Source: Paracamarosporium sp. OC-R06-R3 (Eukaryota > Ascomycota > Dothideomycetes > Pleosporales > Didymosphaeriaceae). Taken from it: DNA of 64,000 bases. The position numbers were made by a program, and so were the translations under genes. The notes under the pieces were generated by a model. That model saw only the letters and a program-made list of their open reading frames with translations, was not told the origin of the DNA and ran no database searches. Location of the stretch: the NCBI GenBank assembly GCA_019828545.1, contig JACVRA010000364.1, positions 434,001-498,000 of the forward strand. Direction: 5' to 3'. Shown here in pieces: positions 11,730 through 23,216 of the stretch (the stretch's first letter is position 1; each line of letters starts with the position of its first letter).

Positions 11730-13564
11730 ATGGCCGGGTTAGAGATTGCCGGCCTCGCTCTTGGGGCTTTCCCGATGCTCCTAAACATACGTGACTATTA
11801 CAAGAGAGGCGCTCAATCATTTCACGAATATCTCCATTTTGAAGACAGTCTAATTAGCCTACTCGACGATATAGAACATGAAATGATGCTCTACGAATGC
11901 AACGTACACGAGCTCTTAAAGCCTTTTGTTTCTCACGGGCATGACGGAAACGCGATGCTGCACGATGCGAACGACCCAGGCTGGAAAAACACCGCTATTG
12001 TGGAATCGTTACAGGTTCGCTTGGGTACACAGCATGATAGGTGTCTTCGGATAATAGAGCGGATGTACAAGACATTGGAGAAATTGAAAAAAATCTTGCG
12101 CATCCAAGATGGAAGAGAGGTAAGTTCAATAAGTACAACCATCATCTATGTTGGCATAAAATTGACAAGGCACATCAGCCAACGTGGTTGAACGACCCAA
12201 AGCAAAGACAACTTCAACGAATTCTTTTGCTGCGGAAAGCGAAACACAGACAAGTTGCTAGTCTTCGCAAAGACAATCAGACGCTACAAGAAATTTTGGG
12301 ACGTAGTGAACAGATCGCTTTCATATCCGGGGGGAAGTCGGCGTGCAATATGACTGCCTTTCTTGAACGTCTGCGTCAGCATGCCTGTAAGCTTTACGGT
12401 GCTCTAGAAATTCACTGGATATGTGGGAACACAAAGTGCAAGAATCATCAAGCGAATCTGCGCCTGGACGCTCGAACCAACAGTATGTCACTCACACTGG
12501 ACGATGGTTTATACGTGCTCTTTGAATTGGAAAACGAGAGTCGAGAAATACTGATTCGCCCATCTCTTACAAACCAAGTTCCTGGTGGCATTGCCATAGC
12601 TCCTGTCAATTCAACTCCTTTTTCACAGCTTCAGACCAAACTTCTCCAGGACCGCGGGCTGCGAGCACAAAATAATATCCCCAGTCACGCACTTGGACGG
12701 CAGAAAACTATCAAGTCAATCAATTCAACGAGTACGAGCTTTAGGTTGGTGCCTCCATTGCAGTCAGGATCCGTTGTGAACCAGACGCAAATCGCACCAG
12801 TAGCTTCCACAATCAATTCCATTCAGGACTTGTGTGAATCATTACGCGATCATCACAAGAATATACTGGGAACAATATCGAATAGTACTTTAGACGAGTT
12901 TTGTCTCATGAACAGTTCGATCACAACACCAAGGTGTAAAGACATGTCGTTGGTACCATTATCTGACCTTTTAGAAAAACACAGAAACGATCAACTAGAA
13001 CTGGAAAGATCTCAGCGGTTCGACATTATGATAAACATCTCTTGTGGACTCCTACAAGTGCAGAGATCACCATGGCTCTCTCAACAGTGGACGAAGCAAG
13101 AATTGTATTTTCTCGCAGATTCAGATACAGTGGGCGAGGACTTATCGGTCTACGTTTCTCGAGCGTACCCCACGAATTCATCTACCGCTTCATACTGGCA
13201 AACTGAGTCAATCATTCTTTCCAAACTAGAGATCGAGAGCATTGCGCGATCTGTGATGTTTCGGCTTGGAGTGGTTATCATGGAGCTAATTTTTGGACGC
13301 ACGATCGAATCAACCCGCCAGTGGAAACGCTATTCAGTCCGAGGGAACACGTTAACGCCTGACCAGATTGAAAAACTTGCTGCTTTCGATTGGGAGAAGA
13401 AAGTATTGGAGGAAAGTGGGCGTCGAGTTCAGATTGTGGTACAAAGTTGTCTACAGTGTTCTTTCGGATCCGATCTAGACCTGAAGGGAAAGGATTTTAG
13501 AGAAGCGGTCTACCAAAAAGTTGTACATCCTCTTATGGACTACAAAAAAACGGTATGGGGATAG
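11730..13564 (+). CDS. DUF7580-type fungal protein with HeLo-like N-terminus, 591 aa
   Basis: Exon 1 is 11730-12119, the intron 12120-12178 (GTAAGT...CATCAG), and exon 2 12179-13564. The first residues MAGLEIAGLALGAFPMLLN form the hydrophobic start typical of this fungal family, followed by helices with FEDSLISLLDDIEHEMMLYE. This resembles the helical N-terminal regions of fungal HeLo/prion-inhibition-type proteins. The C-terminal half contains RFDIMINISCGLLQVQ, YFLADSD and FRLGVVIMELIFGR, which resemble a decayed kinase C-lobe, as is known for DUF7580. No catalytic HRD or DFG is seen. Length is normal for the family. It is divergent from the zinc-finger pseudokinase and convergent, at 172 bp, with the small gene downstream. 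A role in cell death or non-self recognition is inference from architecture and neighbours. Confidence 0.85.
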
Positions 13565-13736
13565 CGGAGCTGTCAGATTTTTGTTCTTTGAGCAACAAAT
13601 CGGCATTTATTAACTATGGATTGCGATGTTTACAGTCCAGGAAGGAATACCCAAATGATCAAACTCCGCATGCAATAATGACGTCAACAATAGCAAATTC
13701 TTCACAGATTCGATGATATGCGCCGTGTACTTATAG

Positions 13737-14197
13737 TTATGCTTGAGAGTATGTTTCGCACTGCTTCAAAATATCCTGTACGGTTTTAGTCACCAACGCC
13801 GAGCAAAAAACCTAGTCACGCAAAATAGTGTGAACATGACATACTTCACCAACAATCTCGGGTGCTTGGAGGTAATACCGTCCATTCTTGTACTGTTCCA
13901 GTATGAGCGACAAACTTAGAGCAGGTAAAGGGGTAAACGGACCTTCAGTCGACAATTGTCCATCCCGAATCGTTCTTGACACATCGCTAATAGCTTGTCT
14001 CCGTCTATGTAACGATCTTCGATAATTTGTGGCTCTTGAGAAGAATGTGGTATTGGGTATGACCTAGGAAATGGAACGATTTCGGATGGCGGTGGAGAAT
14101 GCGAAGGTCTTGGAGGTGTTGGGGTTTGTGAGGATCTTGGCGACTTGAGCACATGCGGCAAAATCGGCGGCTTTGCTTGTTTGGAGAAAAACTTCAT
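13737..14197 (-). CDS. Small spliced protein of unknown function, 113 aa
   Basis: A gene reconstructed from three short exons on the minus strand: 13943-14197, 13845-13892 and 13737-13775, with introns of 50 and 69 bp. It starts MKFFSKQAKPPILPHVLK, continues through a Pro/Ser-rich stretch, then an ordered part IIEDRYIDGDKLLAMCQERF and DNCRLK joined to YKNGRYYLQAPEIVGE, and ends DILKQCETYSQA. The C-terminal half looks like a small folded domain (helix, strand, APE turn, helix). An in-frame ATG 17 codons upstream (14248) is possible, but MKFF is the more natural start. Splice sites are acceptable (GTCCGT donor, second branch point ACTAAA), though the gene needs transcript support. I do not recognise a function. 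It lies tail to tail with the DUF7580 gene. Confidence 0.55.
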
Positions 14198-15189
14198 CTT
14201 GAGTAGCGAGTTTTGGCCTGTACCTTTGCGTGACCGTGAAAGATACACAAAGCCTATTAATCGGTCTGGTCCGCCTCAAGAACCTTTCTCAACGGATCCA
14301 ATTTGGAGCGAAAGGCTACATACCACGTAGCAGGACAGCTAGCGCTGCCCTGCTCGACTCTGCCTCGCAGAAAGACTGACGACTAGTGCTGTTGAGTACA
14401 TGGCCAGCGTGTCGGAGCAGTCGGCTGATCTCATGGAACGCTTGCATGCAGCTCGCGGAGTCATCAGATTGCCAGCAAACGTTGCAGGAGATGATAGGCT
14501 ACCAGTATCACTTACGCAAATGCATTTCTGTGGAAAAGGAGGCTGTGTACTATACTCCGTTCCAAAGATGCAGAATTACTATTCGCCCCTGCAAGGCCAA
14601 GGTATACACATCGCGAGGAAGTCACAAAAGTGCAGAGTAGGCTGATTCATTCAGATTACGGCTCAGCAGGTCTAAGCGACTATGCATTTTCAGCCGTGCG
14701 CGCGTGGCGCCAGTTCAGGGCAGGCTGACAACAGACTCGAAACCCGCCACTGAGGTGATGCCCTGCAGCTGCAGCTCCCACCAGTAACCATCTACAGCTA
14801 CAACAACAGCATATCGGTAAGAAACAGTGTCAGCATCCCATGCAGACGTGTACCATAGGCTCGAGCACAGTTGAGCGATATGGGTGCTTGGGGCAACGAC
14901 AGTAAAGATTGTTGAACAGGAAATCGAATGTCGGTGAAAGGCGTCGTATGAAATGAAGCACATTTTAGCGTGCACCCAAAGAAGACTAGCTTCACTTCCA
15001 CTGCATCAGCCTTCGCTCTCCCCACACAACATTCTGTCACATGGAAAATAGCAGATTCTGCCCCATCACAAATCCTTCAAGATAGGCATCAGTCTCTTGT
15101 TGACATATGAGGGTGTTGGGATTTTCGAAAGGAATGACGAGTGCTACCAGCCACCTGACTTTCTTCCAGCCCTCTCTGCTTTCAGAGAG
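14198..15189. other. Intergenic region with possible unresolved 5' exon of the CorA-like gene
   Basis: About 990 bp. The reading frame of the downstream CorA-like gene is open back to 15052 but has no ATG before 15190, so an upstream coding exon may lie here. A frame at 14400-14645 starts MASVSEQSADLMERLHAARG and has fairly protein-like composition, but no splice path joins it convincingly to the CorA-like gene, and I recognise no domain. Confidence 0.4.
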
Positions 15190-17222
15190 ATGGAGACCTC
15201 GCTATATTTCGAGCGCACACTCTTTTACGATCTTAGCCCAGCGGCCCAAGATTACTACGTACGATCTGCTGAGACAATATTCGAAAAGGATACGAGCCGT
15301 TCGAAGATCGAGGTGAGGGTTCAGTCTTCGGTTGATGCCTCATACTACAGCAAACGGCAGGATGATGATCGAAGCCCTCAGAAAGAACCAGCAGACACTC
15401 TGTTATCTCAAACACTGTTGGAAAAGTCAGATCTGTTAGATGTGAAGTGTCACCTCCCGCATGGTGATCCGCAGCTAGCTTTGAAAACAGCTATTACTCC
15501 CCAAGTCAATGCCAACAGTGCTTACGATTCGGATAGCGAACATGCATGGTCACTTTCTAGCAGAGCATCTAGCACAGCACTGTCAGCAGGATTGGATCAA
15601 CACCAGGGCTCCTTACCACCTACATATCCTGGGCGGCCTCGACTGAGGGTGATTGACTTGGATCCTGCCAGCATCCATGGGTTCATCAAACAAACAAGAT
15701 ATGATTTTAGGGTCTTTTACATACGTCAGAGAAATTCGTACAGCCGAGTCCAGGTCACAAAAGAACTATTCGAAGAGCTTCTCAAACTCTGCCACGTGTT
15801 TCCTCGCTTCAACGAGTATGTGATTGGCTTTGGAGCTAGGAATAACGAGATTGAAGTTGGACCGCCCCCTCTGACGTTCAGACCGCTTTGTGAAGTACGC
15901 AGTAATCGATACCATGGTTTCGGTATGTTTCACTCTTCAACTGCTCTGCTTCTACTAACCGTAGTATAGAATGCTCCTACATCTTACGCTACATAGAATT
16001 CACAAATCGTCCAGGACTAAAACAACCGTGGTCACTTCGGCAATTCGCTGTCTATCATCGTTACAAGCCTAAGTCAGGTAGAGCTTGCTCCACGTGGATC
16101 TTGGTGGGTGCATCACAACGAACAGAGACGCGCCTCGATAACTATACAAGAAGTACTGAAGATCTGAGCGCCTCCAATCCTTTCGAGCTACATGTAATAT
16201 TTCTTGATACAGCAATAGCCAGTTGGCGGCCTTATCTGGCCTATTTGACAAAGCTGGTAGCGCACCAGGTAGGCTATCTTCGTAGAGCGACACCACGTGA
16301 ACTAAGATATTATAGTCAGACAAAGCTACGGGAGCCGAGATTGGAGATGAAAATGACTTCGTTCCTATTACCTTTGAAGACCACCAAGAATTAAAGATGA
16401 TTGAAGATCGTGTTGCGGACCTTGTCTTATGTCTCGACTCAACCCTCGACACGGTCGCGACATTTGAAGAAATGTATGAGCAATTTGCCAGTCAGCAAGA
16501 AATGCCCTCTCACGTCACAACCGACATTCGCAAAACGGCATATGGTTCAGACACAGTCGTTTTCGGGTTGAGAAAACGAGGAAGAGAGATCTCATATACT
16601 CAGAAGCAAGCTAAGGTGCTACTGAAAAAAGTACAAACAACTAGATCACTGGTATGTGCGCTTCGAAATTTGTGTCGACGAAGGCTTATGTATCATCAAT
16701 TGAGCAAAGACATCCTCTCTCCTTGAGCAAAAAAACGGTCTTGGTACCAACGAACAATTAGCGGCCGTTCGCAGGCTTGTGGAGCAGAGCCAAGAAGAAA
16801 CCGCCCTTATGAGGGAACTTGCCGAAAAGAACAGTAGAGACTCATCGAGCATGAGAATACTCACACTCATTACGATGATTTATCTGCCTTGCACTATTGT
16901 CTCGGTAGGTCTGCGACGACAGTATTACGTATTCTGTAAGATGCACAGCTGATTTCCGCAGAACTTCTTTTCAACTCAATTCGTGAGGCAGATCGACACA
17001 CCTTCCGGCAACACGAGGCTGGGCTATGCGCAAAACGCGTGGCTTTTCTTCGCGATATCTGTGCCATTGACATTTCTAACTATCGGAGTATGGTATCTGT
17101 GGTTCAATGGCGAGAAGATCTTCCGGAACATATGGGGTCAACGAACAACGTCAACGGACGTTGAAGGTCGAGGAACCAGGTTGCTTCCGCTAAAAGAGCC
17201 GCCTGTAGGGCTGCCACGCTGA
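15190..17222 (+). CDS. CorA-like (Mg2+ transporter-like) fungal membrane protein
   Basis: Five exons join in frame: 15190-15922 (frame open from 15052), 15970-16268, 16316-16651, 16710-16904 and 16962-17222. The first in-frame ATG gives about 607 aa, but an upstream exon is possible. The large soluble part contains WILVGASQ and FELHVIFLDTAIASWRPYL, then ITFEDHQELKMIEDRVADL, the layout of fungal CorA-like proteins. A helix and coiled coil (about 16,710-16,850, LAAVRRLVEQSQEETALM) leads into two membrane segments: MRILTLITMIYLPCTIVSNF, and AWLFFAISVPLTFLTIGVWY near the end. The GMN signature of true CorA channels is not present between the two helices, where NFFSTQF is found, so transport of magnesium is unproven. 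It lies between the small gene and the kinase in the accessory block. Confidence 0.82.
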
Positions 17223-18268
17223 CGCGCGGTATAGATGGGTGGCCCTTCAATGTTCAGCCCGCTTCAATACATTAGCCGTTGGCATGGTGTGGTCAACCCT
17301 GTTAATCGAGGCCGACAGCGCCACAACTATGTTTGATTATTAAACATTGGTTGTCACAGCTCTTTGGTCACTTCGGACCCGTGAAGGGATAAGGAAAGAA
17401 AAGCAATTGGAGAGGCTTCGCACCGCTTCCGCTCAGATCGACAGCGTTGAAGCATGACATGCAGAGTACGTGCCTTAGTGCTGGTCAAAACGACCAGAAG
17501 AACATGATTGGATGACTCGTGTAGTTAAAGTGGAATCCATGTAAGTGCCAGCGAACGCATGCAATTACGCAGAGCTGACATCGTCCGGGAACGAGGTTTC
17601 GAACATTGAGCTCAGCCCTCAGAGGCATTGCTTAAACTAGACTAACGCAAGGAATTTGCTGCGGAGCCATGACTGGCATGTAGCCCTGCTGCTGAGGCGT
17701 GGCCTGACTGGGCGATCCTAGCGACCATGCAACGCCCCCTCCAACCCCGCCTTCTCCTCGATAACACTCTCCTGGCTATGGTTGAGGATCACGTTCACCG
17801 GTTTATATCCTGGGTCGTCCTGCTTCGAAATAGCGAATTGAAGTCCCTACACCTCGCTAAGGAAAGCACATGCTTCTGTTGCCTAAGCCATGGCGCAGTC
17901 GGCTGCATCGTGGGCCAATGCAAGATTACGCTCTTAAATCTGGCGTCTGCAGTCATTGACCGGTGCACTACCTTCTGGTACGCTGAACCTCCTTTAACTG
18001 TCTTCTGGGCGCAGCGTGCCGTTGCTGCCTAGTAGCCTCACGGGCCCGGGATGAACATAAATGTGATGCGCCAGCGCGCGCATCATGGCTTTTGCTTCGC
18101 ATACGTCAGATCTCAGCCTCGCCGTATTTACCCTACAAACGTTGACTGAGTCACCCTTCTCCCAACTTTCTGCCGCGACTCACAAAAGGATACTGGACTT
18201 GGAACATTGGAACATACCACATCGCAATCGCAACGGCGCACTGGTGTCGATTCATTTCTACGTGCGCC
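17223..18268. other. Intergenic region without recognised genes
   Basis: About 1 kb between the CorA-like gene and the kinase gene. A 101-codon frame at 17727-18032 has no domain and is Cys/Leu-rich in a way that suggests chance. I see no RNA gene or repeat. Confidence 0.5.
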
Positions 18269-19934
18269 ATGTCGGACCAACTGAACAACAAGGACAATGT
18301 GTGTGATTTTATGGAGGGAAACATGGTGACTTACAACTTTAGAGGCCAGCCGCAGCAGTTTCTCCCACGATTAGCCCTAGAAAACGTCACTCGGAAGGAG
18401 GTGGTAGAAAAGATTCTTGGGCAGGACGAGGCTGTAATTCTCAACAACTGTGAACAAGCGGAATTGATTGATCGCATCGTGAAGGTCGGGCGCAAGCTCT
18501 TCGCGATATGTGTATACTGCGATTCGAACATGCAGCATCTAAAAGTCATGCTTGACAATGGGATCACAGATGAACGATTACCTCTAAACAAAGACGATTT
18601 CGGTAGCCTCAAAGACAAACGATCCTTTGTCAAGAGTTTCATTGCAAATCAGAAACACTTCAATACGATAAACCTTTCAGTGGACTCGATTCAAAGGCTT
18701 GACGACCACCAATCTGATAGGTTCACGATACCGATCGATTATGAAGAGATTGAAGCCAATTACAAGGGTAAAGGTGCTTTTGGGACAGTGTGGAAGGTCA
18801 CAATACACCAGGACCATCGCTCCTTCATATGCGTATGCTGAACTATCCCATAAAGACAATGTGATACTGACAATGTCTAAGGAGACCAACGGTGGAGAGC
18901 TCTTCGCTATGAAAGTTACGCCTCACGAAGGTCGAGAGCAGGACTATCATCGTCAAATGGCAGGCCTCAATCACTCCCATCTCGTCAAATGTCTCGCCAG
19001 TTTCACCCTCGGGGCTAAATATCAGATGGTAAGCATCATTAAACCTGTTCGGCGGTAAAGCTTACACAGATAGATATATGAGCTTGCCAGTTGTGATCTC
19101 GAAGAGTTTATGCGCGAGCGACCAAAACCTTCCAGGATCTCAGAGTTGACAGATACTTGGCTTGCACAACAACTGGCAGGCCTTGCGGGTGCACTCAAGG
19201 TCGTTCACAATCCTCAAGGCTTCCTCAATGTATCACATGCGAATGCCACGAGAACCGGTTATATGCACGACATCAAGCCAGAGAACATACTAGTATTCAT
19301 ATACCGTGGCAATGTCTGTTGGCTTCGACTATCGGACTTTTCATGCGCAAAGGTGGTTGAAATCGTTGCTACTATCAGCGGCAAGCGCGACAGCTACAAA
19401 ACAGGTTCAAAACCAGGAACTCCAACGTATCGCGCACCAGAGATTTCCGAAAATGCATCCTCAAGACCTTATGACATGTGGTCCCTCGGCTGCGTGTACC
19501 TGGAGCTACTTGTATGGTATATTGAAGGATATAGGGCTCTTGAATCGTTCCGAGACTCTCGTGAGGGATCTGCCGCCCCCAACGGAGTTGTTGACGAAGG
19601 TTTTTATCATACAGATAGCACTGGTGGTGTTCAACTCCGAGAACCTGTCTTGCGCAAAATTGAGGACCTGAAGCGCAATTGCGGGGGTAATCTCCAGGAC
19701 ATTGTGGATGTAGTTCCTTCGCTATTGCGGATCAGGCCTAAAGAAAGGATAACAGCTTCGCAATTGGTGGCAAAGTTAAATCGCTTTAGCATAGCGACCG
19801 ATGCGAGAAACATGGCAAGTCACACTAACTCACTCGCGGTGCCTACGATCGGATCGACGAGCCTTCCTACATACGAATCCGATTCGGACCCTGGCGATTT
19901 CATCAAAGTCACCAGGCCTAGTGACGAGCGGTAG
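18269..19934 (+). CDS. Fungal serine/threonine protein kinase, 523 aa, paralogue of the pseudokinase
   Basis: Exons 18269-18832, 18882-19028 and 19074-19934, with introns of 49 and 45 bp. The N-terminal ~150 residues (FLPRLALENVTRKEVVEKIL, KLFAICVYCDSNMQHLK, DNGITDERLPLN) form a regulatory domain found in fungal kinases and matched segment by segment in the pseudokinase at 7767-11325. Kinase features are the glycine loop GKGAFGTVWKV (from about 167), FAMK lysine at about 199, catalytic loop MHDIKPEN (Asp ~303, Lys ~305, Asn ~308), DFS in place of DFG (Asp ~325), YRAPE, and PYDMWSLGCVYLELLVW. Catalytic residues are kept, so activity is likely, although the His/Arg of HRD and the Gly of DFG differ. 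The first intron matches the pseudokinase; the second is absent there. The substrate is unknown. Confidence 0.88.
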
Positions 19935-20355
19935 AGCCAGGAATTTCTACCGTTAGGTGTTATTTTACTTTGTACACATGGTTAGGGAAGGACGGCCCAT
20001 GACCTGGAACTTTTCTGTCGACTTTGATACCCATCTCATTATTTCTCCTTATTCCGTCCGTTCAATGAGGGTTCAGGGATGATGATTCCGCAGTCGATCG
20101 CAACAAATCGAAAGGATCGTAATGTAGCAACCGAGAGAACCATTGACCCCCAAATTTGATTGACACCTTCATAGCGTTGGTCAGATTATTCTCCAAGCCC
20201 AAGAAGTATCGCGTGAAGAATCGTGCAATAAGCGATTAGTGATATCACATCAATGCTTGGCACCTGACCTCATCCAGACAATTTGCGGCGAACGCGGAGG
20301 TTTACCGAACCACCAGCTTTCCACCTTCTACCCACCAACTCCCATTATAACCACC
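19935..20355. other. Intergenic region, kinase to GRX5
   Basis: 421 bp holding the kinase 3' end and the GRX5 promoter. Nothing else is recognised. Confidence 0.5.
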
Positions 20356-20988
20356 ATGTTCTCAAGAAGAGCGTTCCCATCGGTATATCTTGACTTCATC
20401 ATTCTGCATGTGCGATAATTAACCAATTGTGAATAGGCCTTCCGTGCCGCGACTCGGGTGACTCGCCCACTCCCCTCCGCCACAGCTCCCCGCTTCCTCA
20501 CGCCTATGCAAATACGGCTCCTTTCAGATGATATGCGCCAGGCCATCGACAAAGCTGTGGCATCTGCACCCGTAGTTCTGTTCATGAAGGGTACACCTGA
20601 GACACCACAATGCGGCTTTTCAAGAGCAAGCATACAGATTCTGGGCATGCAGGGTGTTGATCCGGAGAAGTTCACGGCATTCAATGTGCTAGAGGACAGC
20701 GATCTGAGGCAAGGTATGTTGGTTTTGAGGATTTTTCACCACATCCACTACAAGATGAGGACGAAGCAATGGCATCTCATTCTGAAAGAGGCGGATCGCT
20801 GACAGATGGCTACAGGTATTAAAGAATACTCAGAGTGGCCTACGATACCTCAACTTTACGTCGATAAGGAGTTTGTAGGAGGGTGCGATATTCTTATGAC
20901 AATGCATCAGGATGGCTCCCTGGCTAAGATGCTAGAAGAGAAGGGCGTTCTGGTACCGCCGGAGAATGAGGCTGAGCCGCCGAAATAA
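20356..20988 (+). CDS. GRX5: Mitochondrial monothiol glutaredoxin Grx5, 158 aa
   Basis: Exons 20356-20382, 20437-20713 and 20816-20988, joined in frame. The first exon encodes only MFSRRAFPS and begins an Arg-rich, acid-poor mitochondrial presequence that continues to about residue 45. The single glutaredoxin domain contains [18 protein letters not shown] with the monothiol CGFS active site, then [19 protein letters not shown] and [13 protein letters not shown], the glutathione-binding TIPQ and GGCD motifs. Members of this family carry [2Fe-2S] clusters bound with glutathione and hand them on in the mitochondrial iron-sulfur assembly pathway. Length fits the family. The second intron (102 bp) is longer than most in this window. 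Confidence 0.95.
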
Positions 20989-21495
20989 ATGGCGAGGTGG
21001 AGATGGAATCAAAATGCAAGAGCTATGCATTGATTTACTCTTCCGTCGTGCGTTCGACGCTCGACCTAGAATGATGACGTGTAGAACTGATGTAAGATTG
21101 TTGAGGTGTAATTACTAGCTGTACATGAAGCGATACTCAAAGTTAGCAACATATGGCTGTGAGTGCCCCAATATGTAGACGGCTCCCTCTATTTATTCGA
21201 CGCGTTTCAAAAAGACTAATCGCAGCAATCACGTTCGTTGAACTTATTGACCGACAATTGAAAAGCATCCTTCTACTTTAATTTCTACGGCAATGCAGTC
21301 TTATGTGACTTCTTGGTGGCAGTTACCCAAGTTGGGAAGTATTGCCATTTTGGTTGTACCTAGGCCGCGCCTTCCTCTTCCTCCACTGCACTCTCGAACC
21401 TCACCAACAGACCTTTGGTATTACAACCCTCAACTCCTTTGACTTCTATTATCTCCCAAGATTTGCACCCCGCTCGGATTACGAGAACGCGCGAA
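20989..21495. other. Intergenic region, GRX5 to coiled-coil gene
   Basis: 507 bp. The reading frame of the next gene is open upstream of its chosen start, but the first well-placed ATG pair is at 21496. No other feature is recognised. Confidence 0.45.
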
Positions 21496-22679
21496 ATGAT
21501 GACAACGCGAGGAGGCGGACCGCTGCGTGCCGACCGAGTCGTTAGTGCTCTCAAGGCCAATGACAACGTGCCTCCACCTACGAAACAATCAATCTCAGCA
21601 GCGGCCATGTTCAAGCAGCATCCAAAGAAGATGAAGAAGGCCGTGGATCCTCCAGTCCTTCACTCGCCTACAGCGGATGCGTGTACACGCATGAATCTAG
21701 AGTCAAGCAACAGCCCGAAAGGGTTGGGAAGGAACGGCGGGAGGAAGCATGATGAGTCGAACCCTCTTGCAGCGGCTTTCAATGGTAAGTTTGGGCGCTT
21801 CGTATCCGTTTCGCTCGTATTGTTGCAGTCCGCGTTTGCGTAATGCCTCTTAAGCCAAACGTCTGCACGATATGAACGACTGTAGGCCCTCGGTCATAGC
21901 AGACTCACAGCTGACATGCTATAGACGCCACATGCGCGTATCGCCGCACAATGATTGAGGATACCACCAAGAAGATCGACAATACGCTCTCGCATCTCCT
22001 TGCACAATTACACGATTCCGCTATCACGACCATATCGTCACCTACCCGTAATTCTGGCCCTGGCGGCTCATTCTCGAAACTCACTATGGCCGAAAAAGCT
22101 AATCGCACTGCTGAGAAGCTATTCAGATCGATCGGCTCATACGGGGTCACGGTGGCGAGAGAGAATTTGCATGGTGAAGAGTACCAAACCGCGCAGACCC
22201 TGGAAGACGGTTTGGCGGCCTTCCGGACTAAGCACAAGGAAAGATTGGAGGAGATTCACACGCTCGAGAAGAAATGGGAGACCGTTGTGGGTGAGATATG
22301 GAAGGTTGGCATCAATTCCTTAGGCAAAGACGCCATGGCTGCTATGCTTCTCATGCAACCAGCACCCCTAACTCCATTACCTGCACCCGCTGAGAAACAC
22401 AGCCTAATAATTGCCGATCTTGATCCGAGGCCTGCACGCAAGAAGGTCAAATTCCAAGAGCCAACCCCAGAACTGCCCAATTTTCTTTCTGCTACCTCTG
22501 TGTATCCGAATCTTCTCATCCCTATACAAATCTCGAAGGAAGATATCAAGACACTGGAGATCAAGGTCAATAATCTCGGTACTACGCAAGTTGACGCATT
22601 CGAGAAGATCAACAAAGATCAGGAGGTGTGGTGGGAACGAAAAATGCAGCAGATGATGATGGCTCTACAGCAGGATTAA
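21496..22679 (+). CDS. Hypothetical coiled-coil protein, 347 aa
   Basis: Exon 1 is 21496-21784, the intron 21785-21924 (140 bp), and exon 2 21925-22679. The protein begins MMTTRGGGPLRADRVVSALK and has a basic N-terminal third with low-complexity segments. Around residues 100-220 are helices with charged repeats (DTTKKIDNTLSHLLAQLHD, TKHKERLEEIHTLEKKWE) that look like coiled coil. A second helical segment follows near the C-terminus (SKEDIKTLEIKVNNLGTTQ ... EKINKDQEVWWE). Mixed codon use and splice continuity support a real gene. I do not recognise a named family; a structural or chromosome-associated role would be a guess. Confidence 0.75.
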
Positions 22680-23216
22680 AGGAGAGTGACATGTTCCTCT
22701 TCAACGAAAACAGGAATTTGAAACTTAGGGCAGGCTCAAACACTCTCGAAGATTACTATGGCATATCTACTGGCAAATGTTGAAATTGGTTTTTGGTGAT
22801 GTAGTGTGGGTAAATATTAGAAATGATGGTCTGAGGAGGCACCGAGTCGAAAGATTAGTTAACTATTGACGTCTCGGTATATGATTCATTCCCAAGGGAT
22901 TTACTTAGCCCTTTTGTTTAGGCTTGCCAATATGTAATAGTAGAAACGTTCGCTCACCCTAGCACCTAGGCACTCGAGAGGAGCATGCTCCACACGTGAT
23001 AGCGCGTGCTGACGTGTCATTGGCTGAGCAACCCCGCTACAAACACGTTCCCCAAGAGCTTCCCCAGAACTTTCACTACAACAACAATATAAACTTCCTT
23101 TGAAACGCAATGCGCAACTTACCGTTTCGATAACGCCTCGCATCCTCCTCCCTCCAATACCCAAGCCTAGCACTCATCAATAACCCTTGGCCGCGGACAC
23201 GATAGCATAATCCAGA
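22680..23216. other. Intergenic region, coiled-coil gene to ALG14
   Basis: About 540 bp. No gene recognised. The stretch just upstream of ALG14 is C-rich, as is common for fungal 5' leaders. Confidence 0.45.

Noticed and set aside
14400..14645. 81-codon frame as the 5' exon of the CorA-like gene
   Set aside because: Composition is fairly protein-like, but no convincing donor and acceptor join it in frame, and it matches no known N-terminus.
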